The notes under the pieces: model-generated
Told to the model about the DNA's origin: nothing
The model's input: the letters and a program-made list of their open reading frames with translations, nothing else
Database searches by the model: none
In this document: piece after piece, positions 1-7,942 of the stretch
How the letters are laid out: every line of letters begins with the position of its first letter
Numbering within the stretch: position 1 is the stretch's first letter
Program-made: the position numbers and the translations under genes
NCBI GenBank assembly: GCA_964512225.1
Contig: CAZEKB010000028.1
Location: 1-64,000, forward strand
Direction of reading: 5' to 3'
Source: CAZEKB01 sp964512225
Lineage (GTDB): Bacteria > Myxococcota_A > UBA796 > UBA9615
DNA length: 64,000 nt

Positions 1-149
1 CTCATGAACACGGGCCGCACGCACGGGGGCTCACGGTGTTGCGGCGCCGTCCCGCGCGGGGGCGGATGTGGACGTTCTGTGGAGTCCTGGGCGGGGACCG
101 CGCGCGCCTGCTATCAACGCGCGCGCCGACCACGATCCGGAGTCCGCCC

Positions 150-254
150 ATGCGTCGCCTCACCAGCCTGTTGACCGTCCTCTGCCTCCTGCTGCTGCCG
201 GCCTGCCCCGCCGACTGCCAGCCCTGCGAGGACCCCTCGCAGCTCTTCTGCTGA
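150..254 (+). CDS. small lipoprotein, 34 aa
   Basis: A 34-residue open frame starting at ATG 150. It has two arginines, a hydrophobic core (LLTVLCLLLLP) and an LPAC lipobox, so Cys19 would be the lipidated residue. The mature peptide would have only about 16 residues, three of them cysteines. I do not recognise a family. Very short Cys-anchored peptides of this kind occur in Myxococcota and related genomes, but function cannot be assigned. It lies 22 bp before the VOC gene. The 149 bases upstream carry nothing I can identify. Confidence 0.5.
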   Translation: MRRLTSLLTVLCLLLLPACPADCQPCEDPSQLFC

Positions 255-276
255 GACGAGTCGAGAGGAGGTCCCC

Positions 277-675
277 GTGGGCAAGCTCGGCAACATCACC
301 TTCGCGTGCGCCGATCCGGGCCGAATGGCGACGTTCTGGGCGGCAGCCCTCGACTACGTCGTGCAGGAGGCGCCGCCGCCCATCGCGGCAATGATCGAGC
401 GGGGCGAGATCGATCCGAACCTGGCCGCGGCCGCCGTGGATCCCGAGAAGAGGGGCCCTCGCCTCTTCTTCGAGAAGAAGGACAAGAGCGCGACCACGTC
501 GCTCCCCATTCACCTGGACGTGAGCGCCCCGAACCACGACCAGGAAGCCGAGGTCGCACGCCTCGTGGCCCTCGGCGCGACCGTCGTCGAGCGCAAGACC
601 CGGACCCTGGGGCCGTTCGAGGAGTCCTGGGTGGTGATGAAGGATCCCGAAGGCAACGGCTTCTGCGTTCAATAG
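277..675 (+). CDS. VOC (glyoxalase-like) family protein
   Basis: A 132-aa protein beginning at GTG 277, with an AGGAGG ribosome site ending about 6 nt upstream (gagaggaggtcccc). It is one compact glyoxalase/bleomycin-resistance (VOC) fold. The N-terminal strand is NITFACADPGRMATFWAAAL, a middle segment contains LPIHLDVSAPN, and the C-terminus is the typical VVMKDPEGNGFCVQ. VOC proteins are metal-dependent enzymes or binding proteins, and the family alone does not give the substrate. No signal peptide is visible, so it should be cytoplasmic. It is followed 13 bp later by a lipoprotein gene. Confidence 0.85.
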   Translation: MGKLGNITFACADPGRMATFWAAALDYVVQEAPPPIAAMIERGEIDPNLAAAAVDPEKRGPRLFFEKKDKSATTSLPIHLDVSAPNHDQEAEVARLVALGATVVERKTRTLGPFEESWVVMKDPEGNGFCVQ

Positions 676-676
676 G

Positions 677-682
677 TAGATT
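677..682 (+). promoter_or_regulatory. TAnnnT hexamer, putative leaderless -10
   Basis: TAGATT lies exactly 6 nt before ATG 689, and that gene has no ribosome binding site. The same spacing recurs at several other gene starts in the window. Confidence 0.45.
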
Positions 683-688
683 CGAGCG

Positions 689-1081
689 ATGCGACTCGGC
701 CCCGTCCTCACCGCCCTCACCGCCCTCGTCGTCCTCGTCGCGCTCGGGGGCTGCTCCAAGTCGCCGACGGTGACCCTCTCGGCGGCCGACCACCCCGAGT
801 ATCCGCGCCCGGACGCCCTGGCCGACGTCCTCGGGGGGACCCTGCACAAGGCCGTCCTCACCTGCTACCGCGAGGCGGGCACGGAGGCGGCCGGCTCGGC
901 CGTCGTCAACGTCCAAGGCTCCCACGGGCTCCTCGACCTGACGGTCCTTCAGAGCTCCGGCGACCCCACGCTCGACGGCTGCGTCACCGGCAGCATCTCC
1001 AACGGGAGGATGTCCCGTGAGATCGGGGACACCGACCACCACATCGGCTTCGTCCTCACCGCCCGCTACGCCTACGAGTGA
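689..1081 (+). CDS. lipoprotein with TonB/AgmX-like C-terminal domain
   Basis: A 130-aa protein with a hydrophobic N-terminus ending in ALGGC, a lipobox. The C-terminal 80 residues have the pattern HKAVLTCYREAG...GSAVVNV...VLQSSGDPTLDGCVTGSI. This resembles the AgmX/PglI-type C-terminal domain of myxobacteria: a CY pair, an SSGD-x-x-L-D-x-CV motif and a short terminal beta strand, structurally like a TonB C-terminus. The role is probably in the envelope, but no partner is evident. Its last 10 bp overlap the end of the convergent gene at 1072-1641. Confidence 0.6.
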   Translation: MRLGPVLTALTALVVLVALGGCSKSPTVTLSAADHPEYPRPDALADVLGGTLHKAVLTCYREAGTEAAGSAVVNVQGSHGLLDLTVLQSSGDPTLDGCVTGSISNGRMSREIGDTDHHIGFVLTARYAYE

Positions 1082-1641
1082 GCGGCGATCGCGGCCGCCA
1101 TCGCGACTCGGTGCTCCTTGCGCCACGGCGGCCCGAGACGCTTGCCCACGCTCGCCAGGTGCGCGTCGAGATCGTCGACCAGGCCGACGGCCCGCGCTTC
1201 GTCCAGGGCCCGCTTCGCGACGTACCACCCCACGCGCCACCCTCGCGCCTCCGCCGCCCGGGCCAACGCCCTCCGGTACATCACGCCATCCGCCCGGGTC
1301 TGCGACCAGTAGTCGGCCACCCGCTCTGCGATCGTGGGGAGCAACGGCGGACACTCGCGCAGGACGATCCCCCGAATCGGCCCGGACATGTCCTCCGCGA
1401 GCGCGTCCAGGCCCCGCGACGCCCACCCCTCGGCCGAAGCGCGCACCCGCTCGACGAGGGCGACCCCCTCGGCGACGGGCAGGCCCTGAGCCCCGTGGTG
1501 GTACGGCATGTTCGGCAGGTCCGCGTCGACGAGCTCCACCCGGCGTCGATCGAGCGCGCAGCCGTCGGCGGCGACCGTCACCAACAGGGCCCAGCCCGCG
1601 TGATCCGCGACCCCCACCCACGCTCCGTCGGGAGACCTCAT
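1072..1641 (-). CDS. hypothetical protein, 189 aa
   Basis: The start at 1641 overlaps the stop of the upstream TPR gene as ATGA, so the two are probably translated together. There is no signal peptide or membrane segment. The sequence opens with MRSPDGAWVGVADHAGWALL and continues with charged helices (GWYVAKRALDEARAVGLVDDLDAHL). I do not recognise the family. The region is open and has third-position GC as strong as its neighbours, so it is likely a real soluble protein. It converges on the lipoprotein gene at 689-1081 with a 10-bp overlap. Confidence 0.6.
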   Translation of the reverse strand: MRSPDGAWVGVADHAGWALLVTVAADGCALDRRRVELVDADLPNMPYHHGAQGLPVAEGVALVERVRASAEGWASRGLDALAEDMSGPIRGIVLRECPPLLPTIAERVADYWSQTRADGVMYRRALARAAEARGWRVGWYVAKRALDEARAVGLVDDLDAHLASVGKRLGPPWRKEHRVAMAAAIAAHS

Positions 1642-2948
1642 GGGGCCAGGATAGCGCCGCTCGGGGGGCTCAACTCGCTCACGAAGCGCTCCCAGCGGCG
1701 ATCGCCCTCGAACCGCCGAAACGCCGGGTCGTGGGCGATCAGATCGGGCGACGCGTAGACGGGGTCGAGGCTCCCCGCGCGCCGCAGCTCGATGACGACG
1801 GCCTCCACGTCCCCCTGGGCGGCTCGCAGGAGGGCGCCGTGGTACCAGGCCTCGGCGTTGTCGGGGTGCTGCGCCTGGAGCTGCTGGAAGTCGGGCGCGG
1901 CGGTGTCCGGTCGGCCGAGGCGGAGGCGGGCCAACGCGCGTCCCAGCAGGGCGTCGAAGTTGGGCTGCGTCGGGTCGGCGGCGGTGTCGATGGCGCGACC
2001 GCAGGCGCGCTCGGCCTCGGCGTGGTCGCCGCCCTCGGCGCTGGCGATGCAGTACTGGAGCCACAGAGCGGAGTTCCGATCGTCGATGGCGAGGCCCCGA
2101 CGCAGGTGCTCCAGCGCGGCGTCGACGCGGCCCGCGTCGATCTCGCCCTCCCCCGCGATCATGGCCTCCTCGCTGCCGGGGACCCCCGACAGGCCCCGGG
2201 TCTCGAGCAGGGTGGTGATCTTCTCCTCGCCGGGCGCGCCCTGGTCGAGGGTCGCCAGGAACCGGGTCCACCGCTCCTCATCCTTGAAGCGATCGAAGGG
2301 GTGGTCGTCGCCCACGACGCTCCGGCGGCGGTAGTACGGATCCCGGGCCCCGGCGGCGCGCACGTGCTCGATCACCCGGTCGAGGTCCCCGCGAGCGGCG
2401 TGCACCCAGGACGCGTCGTACCAGGCCTCGGCGTCCTCCGGCCGCTGCGCGCGCGCCCGGTCGAAGTCCTGCTCGGCGCCGTCGAGGTCGCCGAGCCGCA
2501 GCCGCGCGACGCCCCGATTCACGAGGGAGTCGTAGTTCGGGCCCGCCGGGTCCTGGGCGTACTCGATGGCCTTGGAGCAGGCCGCCTCGGCGTCCCCGGG
2601 CCGACCGATGTCCTGGCTGAGGATGCACAGCTGCAGCCACAGGAACTCGTGGTTCTCCTGCACGGCGAGGCCGGCGCGGAGGTAGCGGCTCGCCTGGGTC
2701 GGGTTGCCCGCTTCCATGGCGGCCTGGCCCGCCATCATCAGGCGCTCGGCCTCGGCGGTGCGCTCCTCGAGCGTCCGCAGGGTCGTCGGGTCGGGCAGGG
2801 GGCCGTAGCTGAGGGACTCGGTGGTGCGTCGCTCGGCCTCGGGTCGGCAGCCGAAGAGGGCGAGGCAGACGAGGATCGCGCTGAATCGGACGAGGACCGG
2901 CGCGACCTGGGTAGCCTTGCGGGGATGTCGGGACGCCGCCGCCTGCAT
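1638..2948 (-). CDS. TPR-repeat lipoprotein, 436 aa
   Basis: Start chosen at ATG 2948, the only start that leaves a proper signal: a basic n-region, VRFSAILVCLALFGC with a lipobox, then a mature protein made of tetratricopeptide repeats. Typical TPR phrases are AGLAVQENHEFLWLQLC, AEAWYDASWVHAARGDLD and ALEHLRRGLAIDDRNSALW. The repeats form two similar halves: each ends with a segment like RRRSVVGDDHPFDRFKDEERW or PVYASPDLIAHDPAFRRFEGDRRW, so the protein arose by internal duplication. TPR lipoproteins are usually scaffolds at the inner face of the outer membrane. The start region overlaps the divergent gene at 2925 by 24 bp. Confidence 0.8.
   Translation of the reverse strand: MQAAASRHPRKATQVAPVLVRFSAILVCLALFGCRPEAERRTTESLSYGPLPDPTTLRTLEERTAEAERLMMAGQAAMEAGNPTQASRYLRAGLAVQENHEFLWLQLCILSQDIGRPGDAEAACSKAIEYAQDPAGPNYDSLVNRGVARLRLGDLDGAEQDFDRARAQRPEDAEAWYDASWVHAARGDLDRVIEHVRAAGARDPYYRRRSVVGDDHPFDRFKDEERWTRFLATLDQGAPGEEKITTLLETRGLSGVPGSEEAMIAGEGEIDAGRVDAALEHLRRGLAIDDRNSALWLQYCIASAEGGDHAEAERACGRAIDTAADPTQPNFDALLGRALARLRLGRPDTAAPDFQQLQAQHPDNAEAWYHGALLRAAQGDVEAVVIELRRAGSLDPVYASPDLIAHDPAFRRFEGDRRWERFVSELSPPSGAILAP
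2912..2917 (+). promoter_or_regulatory. TAnnnT hexamer, putative leaderless -10
   Basis: TAGCCT lies 7 nt before ATG 2925. On the other strand TATCAT (2963-2958) lies 9 nt before ATG 2948, so the divergent pair would have facing promoters that overlap the coding starts. Confidence 0.35.
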
Positions 2949-4419
2949 ATCGCGATCATGATAGCCCTGGGGCTGTCGGCGCTCCTCGGGGTCGGGGAGC
3001 TGACGGCCCGGGCGACCGTCGCGTTCCCGTCGCTGCCGGCCGTAGCGGAGCGGACGAGCCCGTTCGGCATGTTCCGGGCGGATCCGGAGACCGGGGTCGC
3101 CCTGGCGAAGCACGCCTGGATCCCGGCGGAGCGGTTCGCGACGAATACGTTCGGGCACCGGGACCGTCCGCGGGAGGCCGGGGAGCCGGCGCCCTGGGTG
3201 ACGCGCGTCGCCGTCATCGGGGGCACGACGGCGGCGGGGCGCGGCGTCGCGGACGAGCACACGTTCGCGCGGCTCCTCGAGGACTCGTTTCCCGCGGCGG
3301 TCGCGGCGCCGGAGGACGGGGCGCCGGAGGACGGGGCGCCGGAGGACGGGGCGCCGGAGGACGGGGCGCCGGAGNNNNNNNNNNNNNNNNNNNNNNNNNN
3401 NNNNNNNNNNNNNNNNNNNNNNNNNNNNNNNNNNNNNNNNNNNNNNNNNNNNNNNNNNNNNNNNNNNNNNNNNNGACGGGGCGTCGCCGCGCGGGCTCGA
3501 GGTGTGGAACCTGGCGGTGCCGGGGTTCGGGGCGGAGCAGGCGGTCGAGCGTCTGGACGCGGACTGGGAGACGGTGAACCCGGACGTCGTGCTGTTCGCG
3601 GTCGACCTCGCCGAGACGCCGATGCGGACGCTGTTCGGGCCGGGCTCGCGGCGGGTGGTCGACGGGGAGCTGGTGACGGGGCCGTGGGCGCCCTTCGCGG
3701 GGTCGCCGTACGACGATGAGCGGGCGTCCGTCCTCGCGCCGACGCGGTGGGCGTTGGTCGAAGCGCTTCGGCGCCACCTGGAGCTGCAGGAGCGTCCGGG
3801 GGTCGACGCGAAGGACGTGCTGGCGCCGTTCGACGGGCGGGTGTTCGGGGGGTGGGCGTGGCTGTGGCAGACGCCGGCGCCGTTCGCGGTGGACGTCGCC
3901 TGGGACGTCGTGGGGGACGCCCTCGATCGACTCGCGTCGACGTGTCGCGAGCGGGGGGCGGAGCTGGTGATCCTGGCGGTGCCGGGGCGGATCGACGTGG
4001 ACCCCGCGGCGTTCGAGGCGGCGCGGGAGGCGGGCTTCGAGCCCCTGCGCGACACCGAGGCGGTCCGCACGATCGAGGCCGGCGTCCCCGGGGCCCGGCT
4101 GCAGGAACTGGCGACGGCCCGGGGACTCGACGTGCTCGATCCCACCGAGGCGCTGCAGGCGGCGGGCGGGCCGACCCACTACGAGGACCTGCCGACCTGG
4201 AACGTGCGCGGCCACCGCGCCGCGGCGGCCTACCTGGGGGAGGCGCTCGCCGCGACCGGCACGATCCCGCCACACGACCGCGACGCGCTGCGAGCAGCGC
4301 TCACGGCCGCGGCCCCCGAGGGAGCGACGGAGACCCGGTTCGACGGAGGCTTCCGCCCGTCGCGAGACCTGGCCGCTCGGGTCGTCCGATGGGAGACGGC
4401 GGCGACGTTCGCCTGGTGA
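2925..4419 (+). CDS. SGNH/GDSL-like membrane-anchored protein, interrupted by an assembly gap
   Basis: N-terminal single membrane segment (IAIMIALGLSALLGVGEL), then a block resembling SGNH block I (VAVIGGTTAAGRGV, with Thr where GDS/GGS serine is usual). After the gap come block II (LEVWNLAVPGFGAEQAVERL) and a C-terminal HYEDLPTWNVRGHRAAAAYL that fits block V with its histidine. A run of APEDG pentapeptides (15-bp tandem repeat from 3306) lies exactly at the gap. The frame differs by one across the 100-N filler, but removing all N joins GAG to GAC GGG in frame within the repeat, so the gene is probably intact in the genome. ATG 2958 is a possible alternative start. SGNH proteins of this layout include acyl esterases and O-acetyltransferase-like proteins. 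The missing serine makes catalysis uncertain. Confidence 0.65.
3306..3374 (+). repeat. 15-bp coding tandem repeat (APEDG)
   Basis: The unit gcgccggaggacggg is repeated four full times (3306, 3321, 3336, 3351) plus a partial copy, then the assembly stops. It encodes Ala-Pro-Glu-Asp-Gly in the SGNH-like gene. The copy number is unknown. Confidence 0.95.
3375..3474. other. assembly gap (100 N)
   Basis: Exactly 100 N, a placeholder length, located inside the 15-bp repeat. Confidence 0.98.
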
Positions 4420-4432
4420 GCGGGGGGGCTGC

Positions 4433-4684
4433 CGCTCGGAACTCGGGGACATCCCCCATCTCGCCGAGTTTCGAGCGCATTCCCGCTCGGAACTCGGGGA
4501 CATCCNNNNNNNNNNNNNNNNNNNNNNNNNNNNNNNNNNNNNNNNNNNNNNNNNNNNNNNNNNNNNNNNNNNNNNNNNNNNNNNNNNNNNNNNNNNNNNN
4601 NNNNNCCATCTCGCCGAGTTTCGAGCGCATTCCCGCTCGGAACTCCCTGGAATCCGCCATTCGGCAGAGTTACGCGCGGGTCCC
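4433..4684 (+). repeat. 51-bp tandem repeat array with hairpin in each unit (contains gap 4506-4605)
   Basis: This fills the 294 bp between two forward genes. One full 51-bp unit is visible at 4433-4483, a partial one at 4484-4505, then a 100-N gap, a partial one at 4606-4633, and a diverged copy from 4634. Each unit holds the inverted arms CGCTCGGAACTCGG (4433-4446) and CCGAGTTTCGAGCG (4464-4477), which pair over 14 positions with one G-T mismatch around a 17-nt loop. Units abut directly, without unique spacers, so this is not a CRISPR. The array could act as a terminator or a binding-site array; no coding is evident. Confidence 0.85.
4506..4605. other. assembly gap (100 N)
   Basis: Exactly 100 N inside the 51-bp repeat array. 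The true array length is unknown. Confidence 0.98.
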
Positions 4685-4713
4685 GGCAACCCGGGATCCG
4701 CAATCCTCCAGCC

Positions 4714-5241
4714 ATGCGCCGAGCCGTCCGCCCCGCCGCCCGCCTCGCCCTCATCTTCGCCGTCCTCGCCGCCTGCGCCCCCGTCCGGAACGAGGCCGAC
4801 GAAGCCGACGACGACGTCGTCGACGGGACCCACCTCGAGACGTTGTGGCGATCCCTCGAGTCGGGGACCTGCGCGGTCGTGCCCGAGGGCGACGTCCTCC
4901 TCGCCACCGGGGCGGCCACCGGCACGACGGGGCTCTGGTACGACGTCGCGTGCGTGTGGACCGGGGGCAACGCCTCCTCCGTCACCGTCGTCGTCGACTA
5001 CTTCGACGAGCGGGCCGGCGGCGACTTCGAGGCGTCCGACGTGCGCGCGGTGGATGCCGGCGGCCGGCTCGTGACCATGGAGGGCGACCTGGGATCGCTG
5101 CACGTGCTCCCCGGCGAGACCTGGACGCTCAACGGCTGGTGGGAGGGCGACTTGGTGGGCACGGACGCCGCGGGCGGGACCGCGCTCCTCGAAGCGGTCG
5201 TCTTCAAGGACTCCGCCGTCGAGTCCGTCGTCGGACGCTGA
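4714..5241 (+). CDS. lipoprotein, 175 aa, unknown function
   Basis: Signal sequence RLALIFAVLAAC with the lipobox cysteine at about residue 21, followed by an acidic stretch (NEADEADDDVVDG). The mature part looks like one beta-rich domain (GTTGLWYDVACVWTGGNASSVTVVVDYFD...VLPGETWTLNGWWEGDL) that resembles small extracellular Ig-like or FxLYD-type domains, but I cannot assign a family. It follows the hairpin repeat array and converges on the Na/phosphate transporter, separated by a 22-bp tandem repeat. Confidence 0.65.
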   Translation: MRRAVRPAARLALIFAVLAACAPVRNEADEADDDVVDGTHLETLWRSLESGTCAVVPEGDVLLATGAATGTTGLWYDVACVWTGGNASSVTVVVDYFDERAGGDFEASDVRAVDAGGRLVTMEGDLGSLHVLPGETWTLNGWWEGDLVGTDAAGGTALLEAVVFKDSAVESVVGR

Positions 5242-5242
5242 G

Positions 5243-5330
5243 CGCCGACCGGGACCGAGCCGACCGCCGACCGGGACCGAGCCGACCGCCGACCGGCACC
5301 GAGCCGACCGCCGACCGAGGACCGGCCGAG
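5243..5330 (+). repeat. 22-bp tandem repeat between convergent genes
   Basis: The unit cgccgaccgggaccgagccg plus ac occurs at 5243, 5265 and 5287 (one base changed) with a fourth partial copy from 5309. It fills the whole space between two stop codons (5241 and 5335). No hairpin is obvious. Confidence 0.9.
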
Positions 5331-5334
5331 CCGC

Positions 5335-7035
5335 TCAGAGCTGAGACGTGACCTCGGTCCGCCGGACGATGGAGACGGCGCGGTCGCCGATCCCCTCCAT
5401 CTCCGTGAAGACGTCGAGCAGCGCGAGCGACGTCCGCACCTGCTCCCCGTCCCCTTGGCGGAGGCGGTCGATCTCCTGCGCGCGCAGCTCCCGACGGAGC
5501 GCGTCGATGCGGTCCTCGAGCTCCTCGGCGTGCTGGGCGGCGCCCCCGGAGGCGAGGTACCGCTTGAGGTTCTCGAGCGACTCCGTGACGGCGGCGCCCA
5601 TGCGGGAGACCCGAGCTCGCTCGAGATCGGACAGGTGGGTGTCCTTCTCACGCAGCCGCACCGCGATGCGGACCAGCACCGCGCAATGGTCGCCGATACG
5701 CTCCAGCTTGTGGGAGTTCGACGCGAGCTCGACGATCTTGCGCGCGGCCACCGCCGACGTGGCCGCCCGAGCGACCCGGGTCAGGTAGCCCGACACCTCG
5801 ATCTCCAGCTTGTCCAGCAGGTCCTCGCGCTCGAGGATGTCCTCCACCATCGAGCCCAGCGACTCCTTCGGGTTGTCGAGGATGTGCTGCACGTCCGCGA
5901 ACATCCCCGCGGCGATCTCGGTCATGCGCTCGATCTCTTTGCTGACCTGCACCAGGAGCAGCTCCGGCGTCTCCACCAGCGCGGGCACGAGGTACTTCGA
6001 CTCCGTGCGCTCCGCGCGATCGGGGACCCAGCGCGTCACCAGCCGCTCCAGGTGGCCCACCAGCGGGAGCATCATCGCCGTGTTGAGGACGTTGAACAGC
6101 GTGTGGAACGCCGCGAGGTGCGTCGTGACGATGGTGCGCGCGGTGCCGAGCGCGTCGGGGTCGTCCTGAAGGGCCGTGAAGTCCACCGAGGGGCTGCCCG
6201 GCAGGACCTGATCGACGACGGGGAGCAGGAACACCCCCATGAGCGCTACGGCCCAGGCCGCGCCTACCATGTTGAATATGAAGTGAGCCCGAGCCGCCCG
6301 CACCGCCGCCGCCGGCCCTCCGATCGCCGCGAGGTTGGCCGTGGCCGTCGTGCCGATGTTCTCGCCCAGGACCATCGCCGCCGCGAGCTCGTAGGGGAGG
6401 ATCCCCAGGGCGGCGAGCGTCAACGTCAGCGTCATGGTGGCCGAGCTGGACTGCAGCAGCACCGTGAGGATCGACCCGATGCCCACGAAGACGAGCGTGG
6501 AGACGAAGCTGCCGTTGGCGAAGCGCGCCACCCAGGCCATCTGCTCGCCGTCGACGTCCGGCACCGAAGACTTGAGGAGGCTCAGACCGAGGAACAGCAG
6601 CCCGAAGCCGATGAGCGTCTCCCCGATCTGCTTGCGCCGCGCGCCCCGCAGGAACGTCATCCCGAACCCGAACCCGATGGCCGGGAGCGCGAAGGCCGTG
6701 ATCTTCACCTTGAACCCGAGCAACGCCACGAGCCAGCCGGTCATCGTGGTGCCGATGTTGGCCCCCATGATCACGCCGATGGCCTGGGTCAGGCTCAGGA
6801 GCCCCGCGGTCACGAAGCTCACCACCATGACCGTGGTCGCGGAGCTGGACTGCACCGCGCACGTCACCGCGAGACCCGTCAGGACGCCGCTGAATCGGTT
6901 GCCGGTGACGGCCCCGACCATCCGCTTGAGTTGACTACCGGCGACCTTCTGCAGCCCCTCCGACATCATCTTCATGCCGACGAGGAACACGCCCAGGGCG
7001 CCGAGAAGCTCGAGGAGAAGCTGAAGCGTCTTCAT
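5335..7035 (-). CDS. Na/phosphate cotransporter (NPT2/YjbB type) with PhoU-like C-terminus
   Basis: A 566-aa membrane protein. The N-terminal half has about eight to nine hydrophobic segments and the two inverted family signatures QSSSATTVMVV and QSSSATMTLTLT, each followed by a GxNIGTT motif (GANIGTTMT, GENIGTTAT). These are diagnostic of the NptA/YjbB/SLC34 family of sodium-coupled phosphate transporters. The C-terminal 200 residues are helical and PhoU-like (SHKLERIGDHCAVLVRIAVR, IGDRAVSIVRR). The length equals that of the bacterial two-domain form. ATG 7035 was chosen; on its own strand a TAGTGT hexamer lies 9 nt upstream. It probably exports or balances phosphate in the inner membrane. 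Confidence 0.93.
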   Translation of the reverse strand: MKTLQLLLELLGALGVFLVGMKMMSEGLQKVAGSQLKRMVGAVTGNRFSGVLTGLAVTCAVQSSSATTVMVVSFVTAGLLSLTQAIGVIMGANIGTTMTGWLVALLGFKVKITAFALPAIGFGFGMTFLRGARRKQIGETLIGFGLLFLGLSLLKSSVPDVDGEQMAWVARFANGSFVSTLVFVGIGSILTVLLQSSSATMTLTLTLAALGILPYELAAAMVLGENIGTTATANLAAIGGPAAAVRAARAHFIFNMVGAAWAVALMGVFLLPVVDQVLPGSPSVDFTALQDDPDALGTARTIVTTHLAAFHTLFNVLNTAMMLPLVGHLERLVTRWVPDRAERTESKYLVPALVETPELLLVQVSKEIERMTEIAAGMFADVQHILDNPKESLGSMVEDILEREDLLDKLEIEVSGYLTRVARAATSAVAARKIVELASNSHKLERIGDHCAVLVRIAVRLREKDTHLSDLERARVSRMGAAVTESLENLKRYLASGGAAQHAEELEDRIDALRRELRAQEIDRLRQGDGEQVRTSLALLDVFTEMEGIGDRAVSIVRRTEVTSQL

Positions 7036-7151
7036 TGCGCCGGGACACTACGGGGGCGCGCACGGGAAGACCAGAGCGACCGAAAATGTCACAAAGGGCG
7101 ATCGAAATTGTCACAGAAGCGTCGCTCACGGCGCACAGGCGACATGGCGGG

Positions 7152-7589
7152 GTGAGCGACGGAGGCGTACCGTGCCGATCGGTGGCTGCCGACCCCTCCC
7201 CCGTCCGGACTCCCGTAGGCGTGCGCGGCGCCCCGCGGTGGGTGCGGATCACGCTCCGGTCCGCCCACATCCTCGCCTTCTCGGGCTTCGTGGGCGGGGT
7301 CGCCTTCAACGTGGACGAAGCCCGCCTCACGCCGTGGACCGCCGCCGCCGTCGCCACCGGGCTCGCGCTCGCCGCGTCCTACGTCGTCACCGACGGACGC
7401 CGCTTCCTCACGGAGCTCCGGGGGTACGCGCTCTACGTCAAGCTGGTCCTCCTCCTGGGAGTCCCGTTCGTCTCCGAGCCGCTGCGACTGCCGCTCCTGG
7501 CCGTGATCGTCCTCCTCGCGGGCTGGTTCAGTCACATGCCGGGGACCTGGCGGTACTGGTCGCCGGGGAAGCCGAAGCCCTGGGCCTGA
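7152..7589 (+). CDS. small integral membrane protein, 145 aa
   Basis: Three to four hydrophobic helices: WVRITLRSAHILAFSGFVGG, TAAAVATGLALAASYVV, LYVKLVLLLGVP and RLPLLAVIVLLAGWFSHMPG. The histidines in SAHIL and FSHMP could bind heme or metal, as in CopD/DUF2269-like proteins, but the match is loose. The start is uncertain: the frame is open from 7035, GTG 7152 gives little extra N-terminus, and GTG 7221 is also possible. It is divergent from the phosphate transporter, and its stop codon forms the first bases of the 51-bp repeat array downstream. Confidence 0.55.
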   Translation: MSDGGVPCRSVAADPSPVRTPVGVRGAPRWVRITLRSAHILAFSGFVGGVAFNVDEARLTPWTAAAVATGLALAASYVVTDGRRFLTELRGYALYVKLVLLLGVPFVSEPLRLPLLAVIVLLAGWFSHMPGTWRYWSPGKPKPWA

Positions 7590-7825
7590 CGGGCCCACCC
7601 ACCGGGCATGAGAAACGATCGTCGCCCCGGGCACCTCGGNNNNNNNNNNNNNNNNNNNNNNNNNNNNNNNNNNNNNNNNNNNNNNNNNNNNNNNNNNNNN
7701 NNNNNNNNNNNNNNNNNNNNNNNNNNNNNNNNNNNNNNNACCGCGCATGAGAAACGATCGTCGCCCCGGGCACCTCGGCCGGGCCCACCCACCGCGCATG
7801 AGAAACGATCGTCGCCCGCACCTCG
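7589..7825 (+). repeat. second 51-bp tandem repeat array (contains gap 7640-7739)
   Basis: The unit runs from gggcccacccaccgcgcatg through agaaacgatcgtcgccccgg to gcacctcgg. Copies begin at 7589 and 7779, and part of one is seen at 7740-7778. The period is exactly 51 bp (ATG at 7747 and 7798). It differs in sequence from the 4433 array but has the same period. It contains the palindrome ACGATCGT. Together with the unique 117 bp to the nirK start it makes up the 353 bp without a gene here. Confidence 0.85.
7640..7739. other. assembly gap (100 N)
   Basis: Exactly 100 N inside the second 51-bp array. Simple joining would drop at least 12 bases of a unit, so sequence is missing here. Confidence 0.98.
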
Positions 7826-7942
7826 TCACCCCGTTCGTTCACCCGCCGTATCAACGGATGTGATGGTCGTCAGAGCGGGATTCCTGCGTTGCTCTACGGT
7901 CGGGGGGCGTCGCACCCCCGCGGCGCTGGGAGCGAGGCGACG

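Noticed and set aside
1017..3719. Long open frame of about 900 codons on the forward strand opposite the TPR gene
   Set aside because: It is a shadow of the reverse-strand TPR gene caused by high GC content. Only the segment from 2925 has real features.
4433..4684. CRISPR array
   Set aside because: Units of 51 bp are directly adjacent with no unique spacers and no cas genes are nearby.
7589..7825. CRISPR array or coding repeat (MRNDRRPGHL frame)
   Set aside because: There are no spacers. Open frames through the array arise because 51 is a multiple of three, and they have no start signals or homology.
7826..7942. FNR/CRP-type site upstream of nirK (ATCA-N7-TGAT near 7852-7866)
   Set aside because: The symmetry is the reverse of the usual TTGAT-N4-ATCAA box and the match is too short to claim.
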